Source: Liopterus haemorrhoidalis
Lineage: Eukaryota > Arthropoda > Insecta > Coleoptera > Dytiscidae
Length of the DNA stretch: 64,000 nt
Assembly: GCA_963971575.1 (NCBI GenBank)
Contig: OZ020623.1
Location: 16,928,980 to 16,992,979, forward strand
Reading direction: 5' to 3'
The notes below the pieces were generated by a model, which saw only the letters and a list, made by a program, of their open reading frames with translations, was not told the origin of the DNA and did not search any database. Below, piece after piece: positions 24,001-39,000 of this stretch (the stretch's first letter is position 1; each line of letters starts with the position of its first letter). A program made the position numbers and the translations under genes.

Positions 24001-27000
24001 TGGGTAATATTTTTATATAGTACAGTTGTAAGAATACAGACTAAGCCTATTAGTTTCAAATAAACTGCCCTACAAATTGATGACAAAATACACTTTATGA
24101 TAATACATTACAAGCCGGGTTCTCGCGAAGTTCAACATGACATCGATCCAGATCCGGATCACTCCGGTCACTGCTCACAATCGCCCGACCAATCGTATCC
24201 TTGAAACTTGAAACTATAGAGTGAGCCGTGAGCCGGCTCATTTCAATTTGGTGAGCCGTGTCACTTCGGTCAGTGTACTGAGCCGGCTCAGGGAGCCGGT
24301 TCGTTCATGAACGACCCATCTCTATTCTGGTGTATCTTCATTTTTCCGGTAACGCGGAGAGGAAAATGAACCGCCGTCTTATCCGGGTGATATTTTTTTA
24401 GTGCTTAGGCTTAATTTTATTTCGACAGGGGGTACTGACTAATTTTTATTGATAAAAATCATGCATTTTTTCCTCGAAACCGTGGCGTTGATCGTCACCA
24501 TTGCTCAGCACGGACAGTTTTTACCAGACGATAAAAGATGTTTATTCATATTTCTACTATTTAGGAGACGATTTCAGACCAAAACTGAATTGAAAAACCT
24601 ACATTTGAAGGTATTTTATTAATAAAATTGATGAAATGTGTAAAAAATACACAAGAGTTGATAAAGATAATGCAGTTTTTTAAGGTTTTAACACAATTTC
24701 ATAAATTTTGAAATTTTTTGCTGACCATAAAATTGCCTTCAGTTAAAAAATGCTATTAAACAGGAAAAAAACTAAGATTTCAGGAAAATAAGAATCAGTT
24801 TTGAGTTATCAAAATATATTTTAAGGGTCGTTCGAACGATTTAAATGTTAAACCTATCTGTAGATACGTTCAAATAAGTTTTCAGGGTGAGGAGAGATCT
24901 GTTAAGCAGTTTTGTTATTTTAATTCTGAAAACTGTATGTTATTAACTATTTTACTAACTATATTAACGAAAGTATAAAGTACAATGTATTAGGAGGATA
25001 GATAATATTCGATATTTAGTAATTGCATAATTTTAATTGTGTTATAAGCTGTTCACTTTTGTAAGAACAAACTATGGTCTATTTCAAAGTAGAAAAATGT
25101 GTGTAAAAGATAGGAGCTGTTTGTCCTTGCTGCGGATTAGTTTAGATCGTCATCCCTATTACACTATAAAAATATTGTTTTTAGTCCAAGTTGACAGATG
25201 TTCAGTGTCGTACATTGGAAATATATAATATTTATATTATTTAATTTTTCTCATATATTTTGTTATTATTTACATATTTAGACTTTTATTTATATTCTTG
25301 GCGTAGATTTTATGGAGAAAATTCTCCATGTAATTTGTTTTTACGCACCCAGCAAACATTGAACTAACGGCCGAACGCCGGCAAACTGCTTTTACGCTGG
25401 TACATTGCTGGCACCAGAAGTAAGTGCAACGCCAGTATTAATAATGTACTTCACATTTGTATTTCGCACTCTGCCTATACGAAGTACTTTACCAGCATTT
25501 TATAAGCATTCCTTATTTGTATTAATCCAAGGTTATTTCTAGCGGGCCAGTGCTTATGTTTATAACTTTTTTTTAATGTAATAATTTGAAAAGTCTGACC
25601 GTTCTTAGTCATAAAACACCCTAATGGCGTGGCCTTCGAGGGTCGGTACAAGTGATATTCTGTTAGTATAAGTTCGGACGTGTTGGTGAATAGTTTTTAA
25701 AGATGTGTATTTGAATAGTTATTGATTGTGACCATTATACAGTTTTTTATTGTGATTTGTGTGTGTTTTGTTAGATTTAAGGACGTAGTTTACACAAACT
25801 ATTTCATATTAAATTGTTTAATTTTTAGTTTAGTTCAATCATAGTTTTTTCATGTAATAAAATTTTCAATTATTAATAAATCTGATACAAGATTATAAAT
25901 ATGTCATTTAAAAAATATAATTTGTCATATTTCATTTTGAATAGTGACATCTTAAATATTTTGTAAATATAATACTAACCTAAAATAATACAAACTTAAT
26001 CCAAAACTGTAAAGCTTTTTTTACAATATAACCAAGTTTCTAAAAGTCAGTAATACACTATAAAAATCACCAAAATAACCAGATCTAGTTTGTTCTTACA
26101 AAAGTGAACAGCTTATAGCATTAATGCTTATAAAATTTGTTTATTGAATTTATTTTAACAAGTATGATTTCTTTAGGTTGGCACTCTTCAAGTCAGGGGG
26201 AAAAGATGTGGTAGATAATACAAGACGAATATTGGCGAAAATTATTAGTCACCCCTTATCTTTAGGATGAAATTGGTTTGACCGAAATGGCAGAAAACCA
26301 TTTTCTTAAAATTCTTCATTAAATTAATAAATTAAAGAAACTAATTCCTGTTATTCCTGAAATTATATTTATTTAATATTTATAAATAAATCAATAAATT
26401 ATAACTGTTAATTCAATTTACAATCGGCTAGTTTTACCATCGTTGAATAAATTTATTTAACAACTTAAGTTAACAATATCGCATCATTCTATTGACAGCA
26501 ATGTTAATTTCTTCATTAATAGTTTAAAACCGATGCGATATTGTCAACTTTACTTGTTAAATAAATTTATTCAACGATGGTGAAAATGGCCAAATGAGTA
26601 TTTATTTTGCACCTAACCATTAATTTATTTTAATACTGGGTAAGTACACATATATTACATTTGAAACACTAGAGAGTGGGTATAATATAAGCACTAGTCT
26701 GTCAGAAATAAATCTTGCAACTAATGCGATTATTTTGCACTTTACCGTTGCTGGGCCAGCTAACGGCCACGGGGACACCGGGGTACTGGCCCAGTGCAAA
26801 ATGCCAGCACTGGACCAATGCGAAATGCCAGCACTGGCCCAGTGCGAAATGCCAGCACTGGCCCATTACTTTCAATGCACTTTACCGTTGCTGGGCCAGC
26901 AACTGATACATCAATGGACCAGCTAAGGGCCACGGGACACCGGGGTACTGGCCCAGTACGAAATGCCAGCACTGGCCCATTACTTTCAATGCCGGCGAGT

Positions 27001-30000
27001 ATGTGCTTTACCAGTACTGGTCCGGATAAAAATGTTTGCTGGGCAGTTTATATTTCTTAGGTTATCTGACATATAAATATTTTTTGACACTTGACAATTA
27101 TCAGATCAAAAGAGAGGACAAAGATGAGGCCAAAAGACAGCCCAGCTGATTGTGCCCAAAGAAGAAGTTATTGATGTAATTTTTAGACCTTCATATATAC
27201 ATATATTTTTAATTTTTATTTACAATAATTACTTAAATAAGAAACTTTAGCTTTGAAGATATATTGTTTGTTTTATTGCTTTATTTAAACTATTTTAGTC
27301 AAATCTCTCTTTTTATATAGAGTACATCATTTTTAAAATTAATATTTGTATAACTTTTTCAAATTTCCCATTAAACTGAATTTATGTCTTATAAATAACG
27401 TAAGTGTATTAACTGCCTTGTTTATTTCAATATCTTATTAACCTTTTTTATATTTGAAAAAAAATCACTTGCTAACCCAGTTGCTACGCCCATGCCCTAG
27501 TTGTAACTTATTTTAAATTTCCCGGTATACTGTATTTAATCAGTGTAAATCGTATTCGGTTCGCAGCGCTATCTACTTTTTTCTACTTTGAAATAGACCA
27601 TAGATCTGGTTATTTTGATTACTTTTATAGTGTATTACTGACTTTAAATGTCAATTAAAAATATTCCTGACGCTGTAAAACCGACTTTAGGTTGATAAGG
27701 TTATGATCATTATAATTAAGATATCATTTTTCATTATGACATATGTCAAATGGATCGACATTTTAAAAAAGTGACATTTTTTAATACCAACATGACATAC
27801 AGCTTCAAAGGTGCAAACTATTGAAAACAAAATTTCCTGTTAGTTTGTTCTTACAAAAGTGAACTGCTTATAAATCTTGAAATATTATATACCCAGATGT
27901 CATTTTAATATATTATTTCTTTATATAAGTGATTATTATAGGATGAAAGGTTTTTTTTATCATCTGTCTTCCGCTGTTTTTTTTTTTTGCAGAAAAAATG
28001 CTAATTTTAAGACGTATTTCAAAAAAATTTCAATAAAAGTATTCATCAGCGCCTCTCTCGAACAACGAAACAACTACCGACATTCAAATTTAGGAGGCAA
28101 TTCCTTCGCAGTACTGAATTATAACAAGTATAGGTGAAATTTTAGTGATTAAATAAATTAAAAATCGACTATAATATATTTACATGTAAACCAAATTATT
28201 TACAAAAAAACTGAAAATTATAAATACCTTTTTAAATAGTTAAACAAAATACTAAATTTAATAACGTAAAATATTACTACAACGAATATATTATTACAAC
28301 GAAAATCGGCAAATTTCACATCTATCAGTGTTACTCAAAAGTTTTTCTAAATTTCCAAGTGACATAATTAATAGTGAATCCTATGCAATAATATTTAACT
28401 ATTTTATTAATTTTTCTCTATTTTATTCAGAATCCATGTATTCTTTATAGTGAAATAAAATATTATTGTTACGTTTAAATGGTACAAACGTAAATTAATT
28501 AACCGATTTGGATAATCCTTCTGAGTCCCCTAGTTAATATATATATAGCAACACTAGTAGATCGAGGAGCACCAAGTGCTCCGCGGAGCATAGTTTGGGA
28601 AACTCTGTATTGACTGTTTCCGTGTGGCTTATTAATGTCGCTAGGAACTGTTTGTAAATATGATTTTTTATTAATAAAGAAATAATCTAACAGAGATAAG
28701 TCCGGAAAAAATTTAAAATTTTGATTTTATTTCCAAAGCACAAAGGATAGAAATGTATAAAACCAATAATTTCTCAGTTGATTTTCATTTTAATTTAGAT
28801 GTTTTATATCATTGGAAAGAGAAAAAAAAAAACGATTTTTTTAATGCATTTAAAGACAACTTTGAGCCCTATATGAAAATTGAAAGTTAGTATGAATTTC
28901 TTGAAAGTGATACGAGCTATAAAATTTTTGAGGACGGCTGTGGATTCTTCGTAAAAAAGTGCCTGTAGAACGGCAAATTAGAAACTTGTCTGAATTGAAA
29001 CAAAAAGGTTATAAGTCAAAACGTAAATCGATCAAAATCAGTTTTTGCACTATCTAGTAACCTGTTCACTTTTCCGGAAAACCAAATACATCATTAAAGT
29101 GGCCAACTAATGCGGCAACTTTGCCCCAATTGAACCGACTTCGTATCTCTTACAAAAATGGGTATCTCTTACAATTATCCCTGTCGAAAAATGGGTACTT
29201 GTATAATAAAATCTAACACGTGACTGCAAGGAAGAAATGAGAAACCCGAAATCAGCCATACAAATACTCAATGACGAAAACCCGGATGAAACCTGGATGA
29301 AGAACATACTAAATAAAAGACTATAAATGACAAAATTAAAAAAAAAAAAATGTACTGTACATATAATAATTGCACACTGTTTGCTACTATAAAATGTAAA
29401 TGTATGAAAATTTTAACACCGCAAGGTGAAAAATAAATCTTTACTACTACTACTACTATAATAAAATCTAATAAATACTTACGGTTTACAGCTAAGTTTG
29501 GTATCAGTAGCTCCTCTAAAGTTGCCAGGAACACATTCTTCGCATTTGTTACCTTGTGTTTTATTGCCACACCGAACACATTTTGCATTTCCAGTTGGTC
29601 CGATTCGTAAATATGATGATACTTCTGCCAAAGTCATGTTCGGATAAGGTTCTGGATCTGTACTGTTTTCATCTACGCAGATATTCGTATGACCATTACA
29701 ATATTCAAAACATGGAATACATTTATCACGAGTTACAGGATTACCAACAAAAAGAGGTTTACATTTTTCACATTGGTCACCCTGAAAAAAAAAATTAAAT
29801 AACACCAACAAACTTGTAGAAATGATATATTGCGTTCACTTTTGTAAGGACAGACCAGATCTGGTTATTTTGTGTACTTTTATAGTGTAATACTGCATTT
29901 AAGTGTCATTTAAAAAAATTCTTTCTGCTGTAAAACAGCCTTCAGATTTGTTGATTATGATCATTATAATTAAGATTTTTGCGCTAAAAATGTTGAAATT

Positions 30001-33000
30001 TTGGTCAAAGTTTTTTTGATTCAGATTTTAGCCAATATATAGCTTTAAGGGTGCGCACAACCGTATAGTTTCTTATACTAGACTAACAATCTGAAATAAA
30101 ATTAGTAACAATCTATACATCAAAATAATCAGCGAATTTTTATCTATCTAATAGAATATTTTTAACTGTAGAAATAACTGTCATGCAATTGTAAATAAAC
30201 AAATTGCCTTATAGACGCCTCTTGTAAACCATTCGACGAATATTCATGTACCATGAGGCAAATTGTAGCCAAAGCTTCATTCTACAAATGTGTTTGGAGA
30301 TATTTTGCTCTATTGTGAAAATTACTTAAAGCTATTGTCCTTGGTAATCTACTTTTGCCGCCATCTCGAATCGCCGCGGTTCACAATATGGGTGCTGCGG
30401 ATAAAAATAATTTATTTAATGTAAATAACACGTGTACCAAGTGGCATTTCATTATCATCAAGTATAATATTTTTCGACGAAGGTTCTAAACTATAAACAA
30501 TCATGTCGAAAAAAATGTTGACGTATTATTTGAACATTTCTACACAAAACCATATAAATATAAAAATAATTTGAAGCCCACAAATATATTTAAAAAATTA
30601 CAGAACATTGTTGTGTGATACCTATGATTAAGTTATTGAGCAATAACATTTTTACAATAATTTTTTCTGCAATCAAAAATATCCTATTAGATAGATAAAA
30701 ATTCTGTGCAAAATTTGATGTATTTAATTTTAATTTGATGTAATTTTATTTCAGAATGTCAGTTTTGTATAAAAAACTAATAATCTCTGGGGGTTGTACG
30801 TAGCGTTAAGCTAATTTTGGGATGAGGATTATGAAAAAAATATTTGAATAATTCAGACTTTCCTAGTTTTTGAGTTAAATCCGATTTGAGCCATAAGGCC
30901 TTAAATTTTTTCCAGACTAAATAAACTACGAGGAATCCAAAAATTCTAACCACAGGTCGTTTTGTTGAACCATTTTTGAGTTGTGTTTTTACCGACCGAG
31001 GTATTGTGATCATATCGATTTTGACATTTCCAGATTTCGATGTATCTCCTCGAAGAGGTCCCTACATAACGTTTTGACTATTTTTAGCATGATGTCTGTC
31101 GGTCTGTCTGTCCGTCCGTCCGTCTGTCCGTATGTCTGTATGTGTACACGTGCAGAGCAAATTCGGCTAAAAGGATTTTTATGAAACTGTAAAAATCGGT
31201 TGACTAGAAATGGGAGTTTACTCATGTCGATTTTAAGGTTTTTGCGAATATTTAGCAACAGAAAAATATTTCGAAAAAATTTATTTAACAAAAGCTGCTA
31301 TGAATGCAATAACTAATAACTTTTATTTGAGACTTTTTTTGATAAAACTAAAATATTCGATAAATTTTTGTAGAATTTTTCATACTTTATGATGGCGGTC
31401 GGTCCTGTGGTGACCACAGCTGTTTTTTTTTTTTTTTTTAATTCACAATTTTCTCAATTAATAAATTATACCATAAAAAAAAAAAAAATAGATTAATCCG
31501 ATTATTTTGAAACAATACACGTTTTTCTTAATTTTTCATATTAGTTACGAAATAAAATAGGACTTTTTTATATGGTTGAATAGCAAAAAAAGCTCTATTC
31601 AAAATTATCATAACATACTATAAGCTCCTTATGAAAAATTTACATTGACCCCGATAACTTGAAAACGGTACACGATAGCAAAAATTTGAGAACCTCTATA
31701 AATTCACCATGAAAAAGTGACTTAAGAAAGTGCACACCAAAATAACTTAATATTTTAATGTTAAGTTATGAGTAAAAATTTAAAACCGGAAAATTTACAT
31801 TTTCGTTCATATCTAGCAACCTATGTATTTTTTAGGAGAACAAAGACATCGTTAAAATGGTCCCTTAATACGGCAACTATGGTCTAATATAACCGACCTC
31901 GTATCTCTTACCGTTCTCGAGATCCCCATGCTTAACAAGTTATTTGAGACATCCTGTATAAGAATTTTAATTTACTTACCATTGTATTATTATGACACTC
32001 CAAACACTCCTTCAACTTGTCCGGACCTGCACAATTTGAATGTCCATTGCACTGGCATTCAATACTACAATTTGCCCCGACGTATCCAAAATCACACTGG
32101 CATTTATTAGGCTCAACACAAACTCCGCGAACACATCCTTGTGTACATTCTGGGACACATCCACCAGCACTATTATTATATCCCCTTCCACATTTACATT
32201 TGAACCCATCTCGAAGGTCTACACATATCTCACTGTCGCGATCGCAACTGTGATGGTTGTTTAAACATTCATTTTCGGGAGGACATCGTACGTAGTTCCA
32301 AGTGAAATTGACATTTGTTAGATCTGATATGTTTTCTGATACGTTTTGACTTTGTTGATAAAGACTTTTGCAGGTTGAAGTGACTGGTTTTTCGGTTGAT
32401 CCTTCAGAACATACACCACGACCCTAAAAAAGTAAAAATATATATGAGGAGGTCATATTCACGATTTGTTACATAAAAATCTAAATTGAGATATTCTATG
32501 GGCTTCCGAAAGAAGGCGTCACGACAAGGGTTAACGTTAATTCACGCTGGTTTTTGTCAACATTAGTGTGACGTCACATACATGTGCTGCCATCTCACAA
32601 CGGTTTCCTTTGTTTTTTTTTTTTTTGCTGATTTAAAATACATGTCGTTACTTTCGTTTCCTTAATTTTATGATTATTTTCAATTTTGGAGAAAAAAATA
32701 CATATCTTTGATAAGTATACACTAATAAATACAGTTCAGATACTTTAGATAGAATAATGTTTTATAAACATATAAATAAGGATTCGAAGATATATTTATA
32801 GGTTACGTTTTTAAATAATATGAAAATCGAAATATCTTTAGTATTTATTTAATTAAAACTAAGTAATCATTAATATTTTGTTTCAAAATGCATAATGGTG
32901 TATTGTTTTGCTGCAAATTGCAATCATTACAGCCACATTCATAATTGCAATTTTTGTCGGTTAAAAGATGAAAATGAAAAACAATAATGGATAAAATAAG

Positions 33001-36000
33001 AACAACATATTGTTTTGCAAAAATAATGACATTAAATTATAATGTATAAAATAAAAATTTTAATAAATACATATTGATTTGTAGATTTGATGTGAAGCAT
33101 TTTCTTACTTTGAAAACTTAATTTATACTTCGAAAAACAATTTAAAAAAAAAACAACATGGTCAATTCAAATAAGAGGAAACGAACCGGTAAGCAGCAGC
33201 ACGGAAGCTCATTTTGAGACGTAGTTACTAATGTGATCTATTTCTGTGTTTCTAAATTAAATTCACTAATTTTTTAATGATTAAACTATAAAGTTGTATA
33301 TAATATATTGTATTTGACCCGCTGGTCATGTTATGCGCCTCCGAGATCACAGGTGGACCAAAGAGGTCACGGAATGGATACCTAGAGACCATAAAAGAAG
33401 GCGAGGAAGACAAAGAACTCGATGGGAAGATGAAATTAAGGAAACAGCAGGCAAATTCTGGAGAAGGGCACCAAGCGACCGTCAACGTTGGGCGCAACTG
33501 GGGGAGGAGGCCCATGCCCAGAAATGGGCTCCGTGAATTTAATGTAATTAAGTTCAAGTAGATATTAAGAATATTAGTTTATGTAATTATTTAAGCAATA
33601 CATGTATTGTAAATCATATTAATGAAATGAAAGATACATCTTAAGATACAATACAAATGTATATATAGATTTATAACGGAAATAAAAAAGGGCTATAATA
33701 ATAATAATAATTTGACCCGCACATAATGGCTATATTTCATTCAAATGCATCCATTATATGCTTGCTAAATAAAATAATTTTTGAACCTACAATTAAATGT
33801 CTTATGAAAGAATTAAAAGAATATAATTTTACTCACCGTTTCATCATCAACGGCACACCATCCACAATGCGCATGTCTTAAACAAGTCGAGCACATTGTA
33901 TAACTCTCGCATGGTTCCGGACAATGGTCTTTTTCCTCATTCCTTAAAACTAGACCACAAACTCCTCCGCTGCAATATAACGGCTGTTGACTTATAGATA
34001 TACACTCATTCAACTGTGTAGACCAATGACAATTGTTAACCGAAAGACAATCGGCACAAGAAGTATAATTCACACATGGAATCTCACAAACTGATTGATT
34101 AGATTTCAGTGAACGTTGACATTGATAGTGTGGTTTATGGTGTTCAATTTCATTTGTTTTTCTAGTCCATGCACAACCGTCAAGTTGGCTGCACTGGTAA
34201 CAGTTGGATGCTAGACATTGGTTCCAGATGTCAGGACATTGAGTTATTGTAGTATAAGGTTCAAGATCGTCGTTACACATATCTAATTTTGGACAGGTGG
34301 CATTACTGTGGATACAATGACTTGAACAACCACGACACCATTGGCAGCCTGAAGTTTGAAGGCATGAGGAACATTCTTTCATTACTGTACAATCCACAGA
34401 TAAAGCTAAAACAGAAAATTAACATGTACATAAAAAAATTGTGTGTGCTTAAGAACACGCGGTAAAGTGAAACGTAAAAAAGAGTGGTTACTACCAGATA
34501 CTGTATTTTTTTTTATTTTATTTTAATCAGAGTGTCGAACCGGAACCGAACCGAAAACCCAAAACCGAAATTAACCGGAATTTTTAACAGAACCGGAACC
34601 GGAATGTAAAATTTCTCAATTTAAAAAACGAAACCGAAACAAAATATTAATAACGGTTAATTTCGGTTCAAATTTTTTCCATTAAATTAATTAATTAATC
34701 GCTTTCTTACTACTAAAACTTATATTGACTGATAAAAGAATGAATCTATCAGAAGCAAATTTGAAGAACATATTAATGTGTCGATTAAGAATGGATTTTT
34801 AATTTTATTTTCATTTCAAATATTATTTTTAGTGAATAAACTGTGATTAATTTTTATTTTAATTTTTTTTTTTTTTTTTTTGTAAGAAAAAGGTTTGTGT
34901 TATACCCTTTTTTTCTATATAATATTCTTCAAACTGTTATTTATTATTTTTGTAAAAGAAAAATTCATTACTGTCAAAAATATATGTTGAGCAAAAATAA
35001 GTCTTCAACCAAAATTTTCAGCACTCCTTGCATCTGGCGCTCCAGGCAACTGACTGTCCTGACACTCCCTTAATCCGGAAGTTTGTTGGAATTTTATTAT
35101 ATTACGTGCAATATGTTTTTGTATTTTCATTTTTATGTTCCTAAATTGTATTTTGTTTTCGTTTTTGACAATAAAATTTTTAATTAAGGTCCATTTCGTT
35201 TGTATTTTCAATTTTATAATTGAAAAACAAGAATAAGAAGAATTTGGTAAATAAAGTTAAACCAAAATTTATAATAATAATAATAATTTATTTGCCATTA
35301 AGTGTACATTACAAATAAAATAAAAATGATAGTTGAATAAACACAAACAACAAGAAAACTTGAAACTTGCAGACAAATAAGTGAAATAGTACTTAAGCTC
35401 TAAGGAGCTTGTGTGTGCAACCAAAATATACAATTATTGATATTATATTATATCAGTAACATATATAGCTCTGACAATACATAAGTTTTTTATTATTTTA
35501 TTCATTCATTCATTTTATTTATTTATTTTTTTTAAATTTTTGAATTGCTAGATATAAATCAATTTTAACATAAGTATAGTAATATCGGTAGATATTTGAT
35601 GTTAGACTCGATTTTAACTTGTTATTCGAACTGGTACTGAACCGGAACTGAACCAGAATTTTTAGACGAACTGAAACTGAAACTGGAATGAAAAACATTT
35701 ACTTGGAACGTAACCATAAACCGGAACGTAATAAATTTGGTTTCGACTCTTTGATTTTTACTTGCAATTCTTATCGGCAAAACATTGAATTAAACAATCC
35801 GCACTACTCAAAGGGACAACCTTCTGTTACCCCGCCTATGGAGGTGTTGGCTTCATAACAAGTTGCCGCGTTCAATCTCTACATTATATAACCTCATTGT
35901 CGCAAACATAGTACTAATCATAAAATGGTTTAAAGATTAAGAAAGCAAAAACTATATTTACTTACCATCACATTTAACTCCAGAAGAACTCCTCATGGTC

Positions 36001-39000
36001 CCAGTCCATGATGAACATTGATCGGGTAAATTCTTATTATTCGAATAACAATATGTTGAAAAAGAACCATTATTCAATTGATTAACGCAATATCCACATC
36101 CAATTTTATGCGAACAAGCATACGAACTGTAACTCCAAAATTCGCAAACATCTTCCGGCATTGATATTTTCGTAACCTTACACTGCGATTCACTCCCCCA
36201 TCCGCCAACAACATAAATCGAACCGTTCTCATAAGTCATTGCTTGTCCATAAGTTTGTGTCGGTAAAGGACCAACTCGATGAATATCATCTGATATTAAA
36301 TTAATCCAACGACTACAACTATAAGAATATGCAAAGAAACTATTCGTGTAGTTCCATGGTGAATTTTGCCCCCATTCTGCCATACGTCCCCCAAATATTA
36401 ACATATACGAATCGGTTGAAATCGCTGAATGTAAAAATCTTGGGTGTGGTAATGTAGGATATTCTGTAGAGTATTCTCGTATTGATTGGAGGTCAACCCA
36501 ATGCATTGTTTCGTATCTTAAAGCATATAAACGGTTTGATAATATTGTACGATTATTATGGAAATGGTATCCACCAAATATATAAAGGCTATTTGTTTGC
36601 GAATGGAATACAGTTGTATGTCCAAATAAACCAATCAGACCTTTTCCACGTATTTTCATGATATTCCATTCGCCTTTATCCAAACGAAACTCCCACGGAA
36701 CACTTAAAAATCCATACTGTGGTGAAAATCCACCAACTAGTATTAAACTATCATACAATGGACTTCTATAACAGGTTAAAGTATGTCCAGCTAAAGGTGG
36801 TGGCCATTTTGTTTTATTAGTTATTTCATTCCATCTTTGATTATGTAAATCGAACTGCCAAAAATCATTCAAAACATTTTCATTTAATAGGTATCGTATA
36901 TGTTTTGTTAAACCTCCAAATATATAAATAGCTTGTCTTGAATGTACTATATCAGCTGCATGGTAATATCGACCTTGTGGCATTTTAGCTTCCGGTGTTG
37001 AATCAACGGTAACTTGCATCCAAGTTGAATTTAAAATATCAAATAATCTTATATCATTTAAAGGACCATGGGAAAGTGAATAACCTCCAAACATCCATAA
37101 TCCTCTACGATGATCAGCTACTAACGAATGTCCAAAACGTGGAAGTGTTTTACGTAAATGTTCAACTTGTAACGCTAAATTTTGTGTATTAAATAACTCG
37201 GTAAAAACAATTTGTGAATCATTTAATTTCGTCATACAATCAACACCACCCCATCCATTAAAACAAAGACACCTTCCATAATTGTTATCACATTCTCCTT
37301 GTTTTAATTCAGATCCACAATTCTGCGGACATACCTTATCCGTACATTCAGCACCTACGAGATTATCCGTACAAATACATTGTCCATTTTTACAGTATCG
37401 AGGTGGTTTACATTCTGTTTCACAACTTAATATTTTATAAACAGCATTAAATCCCTCACCGTGTAACCCTTGTTTATAGTGTACAGTTAAGTGTCCTGAT
37501 TTAGTTTCGACAATCATGTTGGAACGAGCATCTTCCCGACAAAAAACAGCCATTAGTGAACTTTGTTGACTTGTATCGGCAAGTTCAGGCATCCCATCGT
37601 AAACATATACAGCATTTTCACCACAAGTTACGTTTAACTGACTTGCGTTGACCTGTAATTGAATTACAGAGTTGCGTAGATTTGGGCTGATGATCCAAAG
37701 ACATTCTCTAGGTGGTGGTCCACTCCAAGGTGCCATATAAGCATGATGTGAACTTATACCTTGACCTATTGTTTGCGTAAGCATTCCTCTAGCTTCACAC
37801 TGGTAGTAACATTGCCCACCATTCAACGGGGAACCGTAATAATTTAATTTACATTGTTCACATTTTCTTCCTTCTGTATTATCTTGACAATAACACACAC
37901 CCGTTGTCATATCACAAATTCCAGCTGTAACGTTACCATGTTCGTTGCAGTCACATTTTTTACACCCTTCCGAACCTGTTGCGTTACCATAGCTACCAAT
38001 TAAACATTTCTCGCAGTTTGTTCCAGTCGTCCAGTCTTGACATGAATCACATAACCCAACTTCTATTGTACAGTTCGAATGGAAATTACATCCGCAATCT
38101 ATTGAACAATCTTCACCCGTCCAACCTAAATTGCATTCGCAGGTATAGTTTGGAGCACCTAAACATCTTCCGTTGATGCAAGGGTGGTCACAGGTTCTTG
38201 TACAGTTGTTTTTACCGTCTCCAGCATAACCTTGACGACATTTACAACTAAATGATCCGTCGGTGTTTGTACAAATGGCTTCTTCGTGGCAATCGTGTAA
38301 ACCTAAACCACATTCGTCTACATCAGGGCAGTGAGCGTAAGCCCATCGTGCAACGGTCATATTTAATACGTGTTCACATGAGGTTTGTGGTCGATTAAAG
38401 TCTCCTTGAACACATGTACCTGAAATTAAATACAATAATTATACACTGATTTTCCATGCAAGTAGAAGATAACGTAATAGCTGTTCATAGAAACGTGCTC
38501 TACATCCCTTAATGAAATTTTTTTGTGAAAAATCTTTAATTAAAAAATAATTTATTAATTTATTTAGTATTTTTTATAGTAAATTATTATTTTTAGGATT
38601 TTGTAGGTATGACCAAAAAACCCCTATACCCAGTGATGACATCCTAAATTTTCAGGAAGCGGTTCTATAAAGTCATGTGATATCTAGGAACCTATTCTGT
38701 ATTTTTAAGAGTGAAAACAAATCACTTACTTCCATTTATTAAATATAAGGAAAAAATTTTAAGAGCGTATTTATTAATAACGTATAAAATATATATTACA
38801 TTTGCAACACTACAGGGCACGGCGCACGTTAATTTTAATAATTCTAACAACCGGTTCCCTAGGGTTTCAATAATTTTAAGAAACGGTTCGCGCGAACCGG
38901 TCCGAACCGGTAGGATGTTATCACTGCATATACCGTCATTTTGTCGTCTGTCTGTCTGTTCAGTAAAAATTGTAGTCAAACGGCTAAACCTAGAGAGTTG

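Larger units (their letters stand above)
25348..27044. mobile_element. CCCAGCAAACATT element with tandem repeats
   Basis: Ends CCCAGCAAACATT and complement. Copy 3 of the host element at 54825-54840 has the uninterrupted TTTTTACGCAGTTATAT, showing the insertion point with CA on both sides. The right third is an array of GCCAGCACTGGCCCAGTGCG-type units. It also holds another family-Y end (26040-26116) and a 26432-26586 hairpin. No transposase recognised. Confidence 0.7.
25075..27600. mobile_element. TGGTCTATTTC element, copy 2, itself interrupted
   Basis: Same ends and interior as copy 1; TA duplications at 25073-25074 and 27601-27602. It is interrupted at 25348 by a CCCAGCAAAC element. Confidence 0.78.
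25044..27872. mobile_element. MITE family Y (GCTGTTCACTTTTGTAAG ends), interrupted
   Basis: Left end ATAAGCTGTTCACTTTTGTA, right end its complement at 27842-27872. It is split by the TGGTCTATTTC element (25075-27600). The continuous sequence AACAAACTAGATCTGG is seen on the complement at 26083-26100, giving the empty site. Related copies start at 29832 and (diverged) at 40543-40873. Confidence 0.65.
22599..28606. mobile_element. Probable outer hAT element holding a nest of insertions
   Basis: The left end CAGAGTTTCCCAAATTTTTT and the right end (complement) CAGAGTTTCCCAAACTATGC are hAT-type. GAGGAGCAC motifs lie inside both ends. The flanking 8-mers do not match, so this could instead be two separate relics. 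Everything between 22721 and 27872 is later insertion. Confidence 0.45.

Noticed and set aside
26715..27060. Four overlapping ORFs of 63-88 codons with repeated NASTGP / CQHWPSAK
   Set aside because: They are translations of the 24-bp tandem repeat in all frames.
32898..33000. Possible fourth THAP start (FCCKLQS)
   Set aside because: Only the two cysteines fit, and no downstream Cys-x2-His was found.
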